Source: Candidatus Tepidiaquacellales bacterium UBA6667 (GTDB taxonomy: Bacteria > Bacteroidota > Ignavibacteria > Tepidaquicellales > Tepidaquicellaceae). From it: a DNA stretch of 16,719 bases. Position numbers and translations under genes: made by a program. The stretch spans positions 1 through 16,719 of the forward strand of contig DKKL01000043.1 of NCBI GenBank assembly GCA_002455255.1. Direction: 5' to 3'. Below the pieces are notes generated by a model. That model was not told the DNA's origin and made no database searches. It saw only the letters and a list, made by a program, of their open reading frames with translations. This document shows, piece by piece, positions 7,507 to 14,368 of the stretch. Positions within the stretch are counted from its first letter, which is position 1, and every line of letters begins with the position of its first letter.

Positions 7507-7529
7507 GTGATTTTAAATGTTATTCAAAT
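7507..7529 (-). repeat. 23-bp repeat, copy 2, upstream of the GT-C/TPR gene (likely promoter or operator)
   Basis: This is an exact second copy of 4766-4788, in the same orientation relative to the downstream gene. It ends 35 nt before the TTG at 7471, compared with 32 nt for copy 1. It lies in the 169-nt spacer between the minus-strand cluster and the plus-strand peptidase gene. Orientation and distance favour a role in starting or controlling the minus-strand unit. The rest of the spacer (7530-7640) is AT-rich and shows no motif I can defend. Confidence 0.55.
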
Positions 7530-7640
7530 TAAAAACCTTAATTTATAAAATTAATTTAACACTTTTAGTATTTCCAATGTAATTAAAATAATGAGACTTA
7601 ATTCATATATTATGTATTATTCAACAATTATATATAATAA

Positions 7641-9335
7641 ATGCAATTTTCAGAATTTAAATACACAAGACCTGACTTTGAAAAATTTTCAAATGAATAT
7701 CAAAAACTAATATCAGATTTAAAAAATTCTAATGATAAAAAGTCAACTATTGAATCAGTTTATGCAATAAATGAATTAAAAAATCATTTTGACAGTATGA
7801 AAACTATTGCTAACATAAGATATACTTCAAACACACGTGATAAATTTTATGAGGATGAAAGAAATCATTTCGATAATATCAGACCTAAGGTCGAAGCTCT
7901 TAATAAAAAATATTATGAAACTCTTATTTCTCTCAAAAATAAAACTGAAATTGAAAATGAATTAGGTTCACATTTGTTTAGAATAGCCGAGACTGTTATC
8001 TCAACATATTCTGACGAAATTGCGGATGATCTCAGAGAAGAATCAAAACTTGTCAATGAATATGTAAAAATTATGGCAAACGCTGACATAAAAATTGATG
8101 GTAAATCGTATAACATTTCAGAAATAGCAAAATTTATAAATTCTCCTGATAGAAAAGTCAGAGAAAATGCAATAAAATCAAAATGGAATTTTTTTGAATC
8201 AAAATCTAAAGAATTAGACGGAATATATGATGGGCTTGTTAAAATCAGAACTGCAATGGCAAGAAAACTTGGATTTAAAAATTATCTTGAATTAGGATAT
8301 GCGAGAATGAAAAGGACTGATTATAATTCAGAAGATGTAAAAAAATTCAGAGAAGCTGTTCTAAAATATCTTGTACCGTTGTCGAACAAACTAAAACAAA
8401 AACAAGCAAAGAGATTAGGTCTTGAGAGTTTAAAATATTATGATAATGGAGTTGATTTCATAAGTGGCAATGCTGTTCCAAAGGGAGATCCTGAATGGAT
8501 TATGGAAAAAGCAGGAACAATGTATAGAGAGTTATCAAATGAAACCGGTGAATTTATAGATTTTATGCGAAATAAAAATTTGCTCGAACTTTATGCAAAA
8601 CCGGGAAAATCACCCGGCGGTTATTGTACCTTCATTCCTGATTATAAAGCACCATTTATTTTTTCAAATATGAACGGAACCTCAGATGATATCAGGGTAT
8701 TAACACATGAGGCAGGGCATGCTTTTCAGGCTTTTTGTTCAAGGGATTTCAAAATTTCTGAGTATAGAAATCCTACATTAGAAGCATGCGAGATTCATTC
8801 AATGAGTATGGAATTTTTAACTTGGGACTGGATGAATTTATTTTTTGAAGAAGATACCGAAAAATTTAAATATTCACATTTAGAAAGAGCATTAAACTTT
8901 ATTCCGTATGGTGTAACTGTCGATGAATTTCAGCATATAATTTATGAAAACCCTGAACTAACCCCTGAAGAAAGAAAAAAGGTTTGGCGAGAAACTGAGA
9001 AAAAATATACTCCATACAGAGATTACGAAGGAATTAACTATCTTGAATCAGGAGCACTTTGGCAAAAGCAAACCCACATATACAAATTACCATTTTATTA
9101 TATTGATTATTGCCTTGCACAGATATGTGCTTTGCAATATTGGAAAAAATCATTGGAGAATAAAAATGAAACGTGGGAAGATTATTATAATCTTTGCAAA
9201 GTCGGAGGCAAAAATAATTTTTCAGAATTAATAAAAATTGCCAAGTTAGATTCTCCGTTTGATGAGAGATCAGTAAAAAATGTAGTTGAATTTTGCGATA
9301 AATATCTTGAGAGTATCGATGATTCAGCATTTTAA
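7641..9335 (+). CDS. M3 family oligoendopeptidase (zinc metallopeptidase)
   Basis: This 564-residue protein matches the usual length of M3 oligoendopeptidases of the non-PepF type. The zinc site is HEAGH at 356-360 within LTHEAGHAFQAF. The third ligand is expected in the following EACEIHSMSME (381-391), most likely Glu384. Other family marks are PGKSPGGYCTF and FIFSNMNGTSDD just before the zinc site, and YIDYCLAQICALQYW near the C-terminus. The first ~200 residues are helical, as expected for the family. No signal peptide is seen, so it is cytoplasmic and probably cuts short peptides during peptide recycling. The ATG start has no Shine-Dalgarno site in the AT-rich leader. The gene is divergent from the glycan cluster and followed by a 79-nt gap, so it looks monocistronic. 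Confidence 0.93.
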   Translation: MQFSEFKYTRPDFEKFSNEYQKLISDLKNSNDKKSTIESVYAINELKNHFDSMKTIANIRYTSNTRDKFYEDERNHFDNIRPKVEALNKKYYETLISLKNKTEIENELGSHLFRIAETVISTYSDEIADDLREESKLVNEYVKIMANADIKIDGKSYNISEIAKFINSPDRKVRENAIKSKWNFFESKSKELDGIYDGLVKIRTAMARKLGFKNYLELGYARMKRTDYNSEDVKKFREAVLKYLVPLSNKLKQKQAKRLGLESLKYYDNGVDFISGNAVPKGDPEWIMEKAGTMYRELSNETGEFIDFMRNKNLLELYAKPGKSPGGYCTFIPDYKAPFIFSNMNGTSDDIRVLTHEAGHAFQAFCSRDFKISEYRNPTLEACEIHSMSMEFLTWDWMNLFFEEDTEKFKYSHLERALNFIPYGVTVDEFQHIIYENPELTPEERKKVWRETEKKYTPYRDYEGINYLESGALWQKQTHIYKLPFYYIDYCLAQICALQYWKKSLENKNETWEDYYNLCKVGGKNNFSELIKIAKLDSPFDERSVKNVVEFCDKYLESIDDSAF

Positions 9336-9414
9336 TCCCTTTTATTCCTCATTTAATCTCTTACATAAAAAAGGTATTTTTACATAATAAATAAATTATA
9401 AGGAAATTATTTTA

Positions 9415-10446
9415 ATGATCAATATTTCAAAAAGATTTGTAATAGTTGCATTATTGTCTATATTCATTTCGTCGTGTACCAAAACAGATTCACCACAAAA
9501 TCCCGATAAGAAGGATACAACAAATTCAAATCTTATCATAAAAGATTCTACCGGTGAAAAAATATCACTCGTTTATAAACCTAAAGTTGGTGAAATCTTC
9601 AGATATAAAGTTTTGAACGCAACATCTGCAAAAGAGAAAAGCCCGATAACACAAGAGAAAGAGTTAAATACAATTCAGGATATTTCGTTTTATATCACTG
9701 AAGAGGTAACAGAAGTTAATGATAACGGAACGATCACTTTTAAAGTAAAGTATGACAGTATTTCTGTATTTCAAAAAATTACATCCGAAGGGAATGATAT
9801 TTCCCAGACATACAATTCTAACATAAAAGATTCCGTATATTCAAAGCCGGATTATGTAGAATTTAATGCTTTAATAAATAATCCATTTAAAATGAGAGTT
9901 TCACCTAAAGGTGAAATAATTGAAGCGTATGAATTAGAAAATATTCATAATGCAATTTATAAAGCATTTGGTGATACACTATCACCCAAAGATAAAGATA
10001 TAGTTAAAGAAAAAATGAATTCTGAATACTTTAAATTTTACTTGCAGAATACATTTCAGCAATTTCCGGAATTTTCTGTTGCAAGAGATTCAGTATGGGT
10101 AAAAACTGACGAGGAAATGTTAACTCAGTTCCCTGCGAAGAGAATTTTAACTTATAAAGTTTCTGATGTTAAAGTTGAAAATGGGAATACATTTATAACA
10201 ATAGATGCAAACTTGGGATATGAAATATTAGAAAAGAAGATTCAAGAAAAAGGTTTTTCTGCTTCACTTGATGAAGTAAATACCACAGGTACAGGAAAGA
10301 TAATCTTTAATATAACAAAAGGATGTATCGTAAATAAAACAACTGAAAGAAATGCTGCAATGACAATTGGAATGAATATTAGCGGACAAAAAGCAAAATC
10401 TGTTCAGTCTTTATTTATAAAATCTGTAATTGAATTATTAAACTAA
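9415..10446 (+). CDS. Predicted lipoprotein of unknown function
   Basis: This 343-residue protein has a clear lipoprotein signal: Lys6-Arg7, a hydrophobic core (8-18) and a lipobox ISSC with Cys21 as the lipidated residue. A Ser/Thr/Asp/Lys-rich linker (22-45) follows. The mature part starts with YKPKVGEIFRYKVLNAT and is rich in alternating beta-strand patterns, ending in a hydrophobic SLFIKSVIELL segment. I do not recognise a family with confidence. Proteins of this shape are common surface or periplasmic lipoproteins in Bacteroidota and relatives. An AAGGA sequence (9400-9404) lies 10 nt before the ATG and supports the start. The upp gene begins 2 nt after its stop, so it is the first gene of a string that includes rel. 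Whether it has any link to nucleotide metabolism is unknown. Confidence 0.75.
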   Translation: MINISKRFVIVALLSIFISSCTKTDSPQNPDKKDTTNSNLIIKDSTGEKISLVYKPKVGEIFRYKVLNATSAKEKSPITQEKELNTIQDISFYITEEVTEVNDNGTITFKVKYDSISVFQKITSEGNDISQTYNSNIKDSVYSKPDYVEFNALINNPFKMRVSPKGEIIEAYELENIHNAIYKAFGDTLSPKDKDIVKEKMNSEYFKFYLQNTFQQFPEFSVARDSVWVKTDEEMLTQFPAKRILTYKVSDVKVENGNTFITIDANLGYEILEKKIQEKGFSASLDEVNTTGTGKIIFNITKGCIVNKTTERNAAMTIGMNISGQKAKSVQSLFIKSVIELLN

Positions 10447-10448
10447 TT

Positions 10449-11096
10449 ATGGCAAAGTTAAAAATTTTAAATCACCCATTAGTTGCAGAATATTTATCTA
10501 TATTAAGGGATAAAAATACAGATAAACATAATTTCTGTGTAGCGATAGATAAGATTTCTTATTTTCTTGCAGCAGATATTTATCAGAATTTGAATGTAGA
10601 ATCATACCCGATTTTAACACCTTTAAAGAAGACAAAAGGATTTAAAGTAAAAGAAAATGTTGTTATAATGCCGGTGTTGAGGGCAGGTCTCGGCTTTACG
10701 AAAGGGTTTATTGATTTATATCCAAAAGTCAAAGTCAGCCACATTGGAATTTTCAGAAATGAACATACTTTGCAACCGGTAAATTATTATTTTAAGTTTC
10801 CACCTGTCAGGGATAAAAAAAACACAAAAGTAATTATTTTAGAACCGATGATTGCAACCGGAGGAAGTGCGATATATGCCGCTAAAAAACTTTTTGAAAT
10901 TGGCATAAAAAAAGTTTATATAGCATCACTCATCGCAGCACCGGAGGGGATAAAAGAAATTAATAATTCGTTTTCAAAGTCACAAAGTGAAAATCTGACG
11001 GTTACAGTTTGTGCATACGATGAAAAACTGAATGATAAAGGATATATTGTTCCGGGTCTCGGTGATGCGGGAGACAGAATGTTCGGAACGGTTTAG
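10449..11096 (+). CDS. upp: Uracil phosphoribosyltransferase
   Basis: This 215-residue protein has the usual UPRT length. It converts uracil and PRPP to UMP in pyrimidine salvage, in the cytoplasm. Family motifs in order are MPVLRAGLGF, HIGIFRNEHTLQP, the PRPP loop EPMIATGGSA (from residue 132), SLIAAPEG and the uracil-binding end GYIVPGLGDAGDRMFGT. The PRPP loop normally begins with Asp in DPMxATGG; here it is Glu132, a conservative change that may be lineage-specific. The ATG follows the lipoprotein stop by 2 nt with no clear Shine-Dalgarno site, suggesting translational coupling. The stop TAG is part of the ribosome binding site of rel, 11 nt before the next ATG. An orphan PRPP-transferase regulator (PyrR-like) is less likely, given the full UPRT C-terminus. 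Confidence 0.94.
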   Translation: MAKLKILNHPLVAEYLSILRDKNTDKHNFCVAIDKISYFLAADIYQNLNVESYPILTPLKKTKGFKVKENVVIMPVLRAGLGFTKGFIDLYPKVKVSHIGIFRNEHTLQPVNYYFKFPPVRDKKNTKVIILEPMIATGGSAIYAAKKLFEIGIKKVYIASLIAAPEGIKEINNSFSKSQSENLTVTVCAYDEKLNDKGYIVPGLGDAGDRMFGTV

Positions 11097-11099
11097 GAG
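11095..11099 (+). promoter_or_regulatory. Ribosome binding site of rel, overlapping the upp stop
   Basis: AGGAG overlaps the last two bases of the upp TAG stop (11094-11096) and lies 8 nt before the rel ATG at 11108. This is a strong site with ideal spacing. It ties rel translation to the end of upp translation. Confidence 0.7.
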
Positions 11100-11107
11100 T
11101 ATTAAGC

Positions 11108-13327
11108 ATGCTTAGCAGTTATTATAAAAAAAAATTAGATGAACTGATTTTTTATTGTAAAAAAAATCTTCCATCAAACAAAGTAAATGAAAATCTCATT
11201 GCTAAAGCATTTAAGTATGCCCTTGAAGCACATAAACTTGATAAAAGGGCATCAGGCGAACCATATTTTTCCCACCCTTATGAAGTAGCATTAATTATCG
11301 CAAAAGAAATCCCACTTGATGATGTATCTATAATAGCTTCATTGTTACATGATGTAATAGAAGATACAAATTTTACAATAAAAGATATTAAAGAAGAATT
11401 TGGAGATGAAGTTGCAGAAATAGTAGATGGAGCAACAAAAATTGATGGTATTTTTGATAATTATGAATTACAGCAGATTGAATCATATAAAAAATTATTA
11501 CTTTCTATGACAAGTGATATCAGAGTGATGTTGATAAAATTTGCCGATCGTTTACATAATTTAAGAACAATTGAATTTCTTTCAAATCCGAGACAGCTGA
11601 GGATGGCTCAGGAAACTGTCGAAATATACGCACCATTTGCTCACAGATTTGGGTTATCCAATGTTAAAACTGAACTTGAAGAATTATCATTTAAATATCT
11701 CGACAGAAAAACATATGATGAAATTGCAAAAAAATTAAATGAAAAGAAAAGAGAGCGGGAAAAATTCGTAAAAAAATTTATAGAACCGATAAAGCAATCT
11801 CTTGAAAAAGATGGATTAAAATTTGAGATTCAGGGAAGGGCAAAATCAATATACTCTATATATAAAAAAATTAAACAACGAAATAAATCGTTTGATGAAA
11901 TTTATGATTTGTTTGCGGTAAGAATTATTCTTGATACAAAAAATAAAAATGATTGTTTTAATGCTTATGGATTAATATCCCAGATTTATTTTCCTGTTCC
12001 TGAAAGGTTTAAAGATTATATCTCACTTCCTAAACAAAATGGATATCAGTCAATCCATACTACACTAATAAGTAAAGATGGAAAGATGGTTGAAGTTCAA
12101 ATTAAAACAAGGGACATGCACGAAATCGCTGAAAAAGGGATTGCCGCACATTGGAAATATAAAGAGAATACTAACATAAACGAAGAGAATCTTGAAAAAT
12201 GGATGAAATACATTCGCGAAACATTTGAAAACGTCGGCAAGGATAAAGATGCGTCTGAAGATTTTATGGAAAGTTTCAAACTGAATTTATATCAGGATGA
12301 AATTTATGTTTTTACTCCTAAAGGCGATTTGAAAGTTATGCCCTCCGGTACAACAGCTCTTGATTTTGCATTTGAAATTCACACTCAGATAGGGATGAAA
12401 TGTATTGGAGCAAAAGTTAACGGAAAAATTGTACCAATAAATACTGTTTTAAAAAGCGGTAATCAGGTCGAAATTTTAACTTCAAAAAATCAAACTCCAA
12501 AACTTGACTGGGAACAGTTTGTAGTAACGCACAAAGCAAAATCAGATTTAAGAAAATTTTTTAATGCAGAAAAAAGAGATCTCTCGGCAAAAGGAAAAGA
12601 GTTATTCGAAAAGAAACTCAAGAAAAATAAACTTCACATAAATGAAGATACTTTGTTAAAATTGATTCATAAACTTAAGTATAAGGAAATTTCTGATTTT
12701 TATTTTAATATTGCTTCCGATGAAGATAAGGCAAATGAAGTTATCAATGTAATATCTGACAAAAGTAAATCGATTAACGGAGAATCAAAATCTGTTCAGA
12801 ATGAGTTAACTTCCGAGCAAGTTTATGAAAAATTTATAAATGATGCACGTTCTGCAACTAATGGGATTTCTGTTAATAACGGAAAAGAAGATAATAGTCT
12901 TGAAGGATTAAAGTATGAATTTGCCAAATGTTGCAACCCAATACCGGGAGATGAGGTGCTTGGTTTTATTACAAAAACAGAAGGAATAAAAATCCACAGA
13001 AAAAACTGTAAGAATATTGTTAACTTATTCTTGCATGATCCTGATAGAATTCTTGAAATTAACTGGAATGATAGCGGTGGCGGAGATTACACAGGCGGAT
13101 TAAAAATAATCGGAGAAGACAGACCGGGAATGCTTAATGATATCACAAATGTAATTTCAAAAAATTTTTCATCAACTAATATTAAAAGTGTAGTTATAAA
13201 TACAAAAGGTGCGGTTTTTGAAGGCACATTAATTTTAAATATTAAAAACTTAAAACAATTAAATCAAATAATTGAGAAATTAATTTCTCAGGAAGGAATA
13301 TTCAGTGTTTCAAGATTTGAAGAATAG
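11108..13327 (+). CDS. rel: Bifunctional (p)ppGpp synthetase/hydrolase (RelA/SpoT, Rel type)
   Basis: This 739-residue long RSH enzyme makes and degrades (p)ppGpp in the stringent response. The HD hydrolase domain is intact: RASGEPYFSHP, HDVIED (81-86) and ADRLHNLRT. The synthetase domain is also intact: GRAKSIYSIYKKI, DLFAVRII, RFKD (300-303), YQSIHTTL, EVQIKT and EIAEKGIAAHWKYK. RFKD (RxKD) is the form found in bifunctional Rel/SpoT, against ExDD in synthetase-only RelA. Next come TGS (from about 397), a helical linker, a conserved-cysteine region with Cys608-Cys609 (AKCCNPIPGDE) and HRKNC, and a C-terminal ACT domain (about 660-736, GEDRPGMLNDIT). It is therefore probably the single long RSH of this genome. 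Transcription is likely shared with upp. Its last 23 bp overlap the next gene and carry that gene's ribosome binding site. Confidence 0.95.
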   Translation: MLSSYYKKKLDELIFYCKKNLPSNKVNENLIAKAFKYALEAHKLDKRASGEPYFSHPYEVALIIAKEIPLDDVSIIASLLHDVIEDTNFTIKDIKEEFGDEVAEIVDGATKIDGIFDNYELQQIESYKKLLLSMTSDIRVMLIKFADRLHNLRTIEFLSNPRQLRMAQETVEIYAPFAHRFGLSNVKTELEELSFKYLDRKTYDEIAKKLNEKKREREKFVKKFIEPIKQSLEKDGLKFEIQGRAKSIYSIYKKIKQRNKSFDEIYDLFAVRIILDTKNKNDCFNAYGLISQIYFPVPERFKDYISLPKQNGYQSIHTTLISKDGKMVEVQIKTRDMHEIAEKGIAAHWKYKENTNINEENLEKWMKYIRETFENVGKDKDASEDFMESFKLNLYQDEIYVFTPKGDLKVMPSGTTALDFAFEIHTQIGMKCIGAKVNGKIVPINTVLKSGNQVEILTSKNQTPKLDWEQFVVTHKAKSDLRKFFNAEKRDLSAKGKELFEKKLKKNKLHINEDTLLKLIHKLKYKEISDFYFNIASDEDKANEVINVISDKSKSINGESKSVQNELTSEQVYEKFINDARSATNGISVNNGKEDNSLEGLKYEFAKCCNPIPGDEVLGFITKTEGIKIHRKNCKNIVNLFLHDPDRILEINWNDSGGGDYTGGLKIIGEDRPGMLNDITNVISKNFSSTNIKSVVINTKGAVFEGTLILNIKNLKQLNQIIEKLISQEGIFSVSRFEE
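13293..13297 (+). promoter_or_regulatory. Ribosome binding site deciding the GTG start of the propeller gene
   Basis: AAGGA (inside GGAAGGA, 13291-13297) lies 7 nt before the GTG at 13305, all within the final codons of rel. It makes the GTG more likely than the TTG at 13317 and implies coupled translation. Confidence 0.65.
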
Positions 13328-14366
13328 TTTATCAATTATATTAATTATTTTTATATTTATATCAAATTTTGCTTTTTCTCAAAGTGATGATGAAAAATTA
13401 ATCAGACAGGGCGAGAAATATTTTAAAAATATAAAACAATTGTCATTCGGCGGGGAAAATGCTGAAACATATTATTCTATTGAAGGTGATAAGTTTTCAT
13501 TTCAGTCAACAAGAGATTCACTCAAGTGTGATCAGATTTTTGTAATGAATCTTGACGGTTCAGATGTAAGAATGGTTAGTACCGGAAAGGGAAGAACAAC
13601 CTGTGCATATTTTTTGCCGGGAGGTAAAGAAGTTGTTTATGCTTCAACTCATCTTGCAGGTGATGAATGTCCTCCAAAACCCGATTTCTCAAAGGGTTAT
13701 GTTTGGGCACTTTATGATTCTTATGATATTTTTAAAGTTAATATTGAAACAGGAGAACTGACTCAATTAACTTTTGAAAAAGGATATGATGCAGAAGCAA
13801 CCGTTTCACCTAAAGGTGATAAAATTGTTTTCACATCAACTCGTGATGGAGATATTGAAATTTATACTATGAATTTAGATGGAAGCGATGTAAAAAAATT
13901 AACAGATGAGCCGGGTTATGACGGGGGTGCATTCTTTTCTCCCGATGGTTCTAAAATTGTTTACAGGGCTTCAAGATTTTCAGATGAAAAAACTTTGAAG
14001 GCATATCAGAATTTACTTGCACAAGGTTTAATTAGACCAAGCGTTCTGGATATATATGTTATGGATGCAGATGGCAGCAATAAAATTCGGGTTACGGATA
14101 ATGGTGCGGCAAATTTTGCACCTTTTTTTCATCCTGATGGAAAAAGAATTATATTCTCTTCAAATCTACACGACCCGACAAGCAGAAATTTTGATTTATA
14201 TTTAATAAATATTGATGGAACAGGTCTTGAAAGAGTTACATTTGATGAAGAATTTGATGGTTTCCCAATGTTTTCACCTGATGGAAAACGACTTGTTTTC
14301 TCGTCAAATCGAAATGGCTCAAAACCCGGTGAAACAAATGTATTTTTAATTGATTGGGTTGAATAA
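13305..14366 (+). CDS. Secreted PD40/TolB-like beta-propeller protein
   Basis: This 353-residue protein has a signal peptide (hydrophobic core about 9-22, likely cleavage after FAFS at 25). The mature part carries PD40/WD40-like repeats, each with a strand such as IFVMNLDGSDVRMVS, IYTMNLDGSDVKKLT or IYVMDADGSNKIRVT, followed by FSPDGKRLVFSS-type turns. This indicates a six-bladed TolB-like propeller in the periplasm or at the surface. It is not TolB of the Tol-Pal system: it is shorter (TolB is about 430 residues) and lacks the N-terminal TolB domain. Cys75, Cys100 and Cys122 lie in KCDQIF, RTTCAYF and DECPPKPD, blocks I recall as conserved in this group; two could form a disulfide. The function is unknown. 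The GTG start overlaps rel by 23 nt. The gene ends 2 nt from the convergent Wzi-like gene. Confidence 0.82.
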   Translation: MFQDLKNSLSIILIIFIFISNFAFSQSDDEKLIRQGEKYFKNIKQLSFGGENAETYYSIEGDKFSFQSTRDSLKCDQIFVMNLDGSDVRMVSTGKGRTTCAYFLPGGKEVVYASTHLAGDECPPKPDFSKGYVWALYDSYDIFKVNIETGELTQLTFEKGYDAEATVSPKGDKIVFTSTRDGDIEIYTMNLDGSDVKKLTDEPGYDGGAFFSPDGSKIVYRASRFSDEKTLKAYQNLLAQGLIRPSVLDIYVMDADGSNKIRVTDNGAANFAPFFHPDGKRIIFSSNLHDPTSRNFDLYLINIDGTGLERVTFDEEFDGFPMFSPDGKRLVFSSNRNGSKPGETNVFLIDWVE

Positions 14367-14368
14367 AA

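Noticed and set aside
7538..7554. Near-palindrome TTAATTTATAAAATTAA in the divergent spacer
   Set aside because: It is composed only of A and T, in a spacer where such imperfect symmetry is expected by chance.
9034..9330. 98-codon minus-strand frame (and a 62-codon plus-strand frame in the same place)
   Set aside because: Both are other-frame shadows of the 3' end of the M3 peptidase gene, whose own frame carries conserved motifs there.
9338..9381. CCTTTT pairing with AAAAGG followed by TATTTTT, as a possible terminator of the peptidase gene
   Set aside because: The stem is only 6 bp with two GC pairs and a 25-nt loop; too weak to call.
13305..14366. Calling this gene tolB of the Tol-Pal system
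   Set aside because: It is about 80 residues too short, lacks the N-terminal TolB domain, and no tolQ, tolR, tolA or pal gene is nearby.
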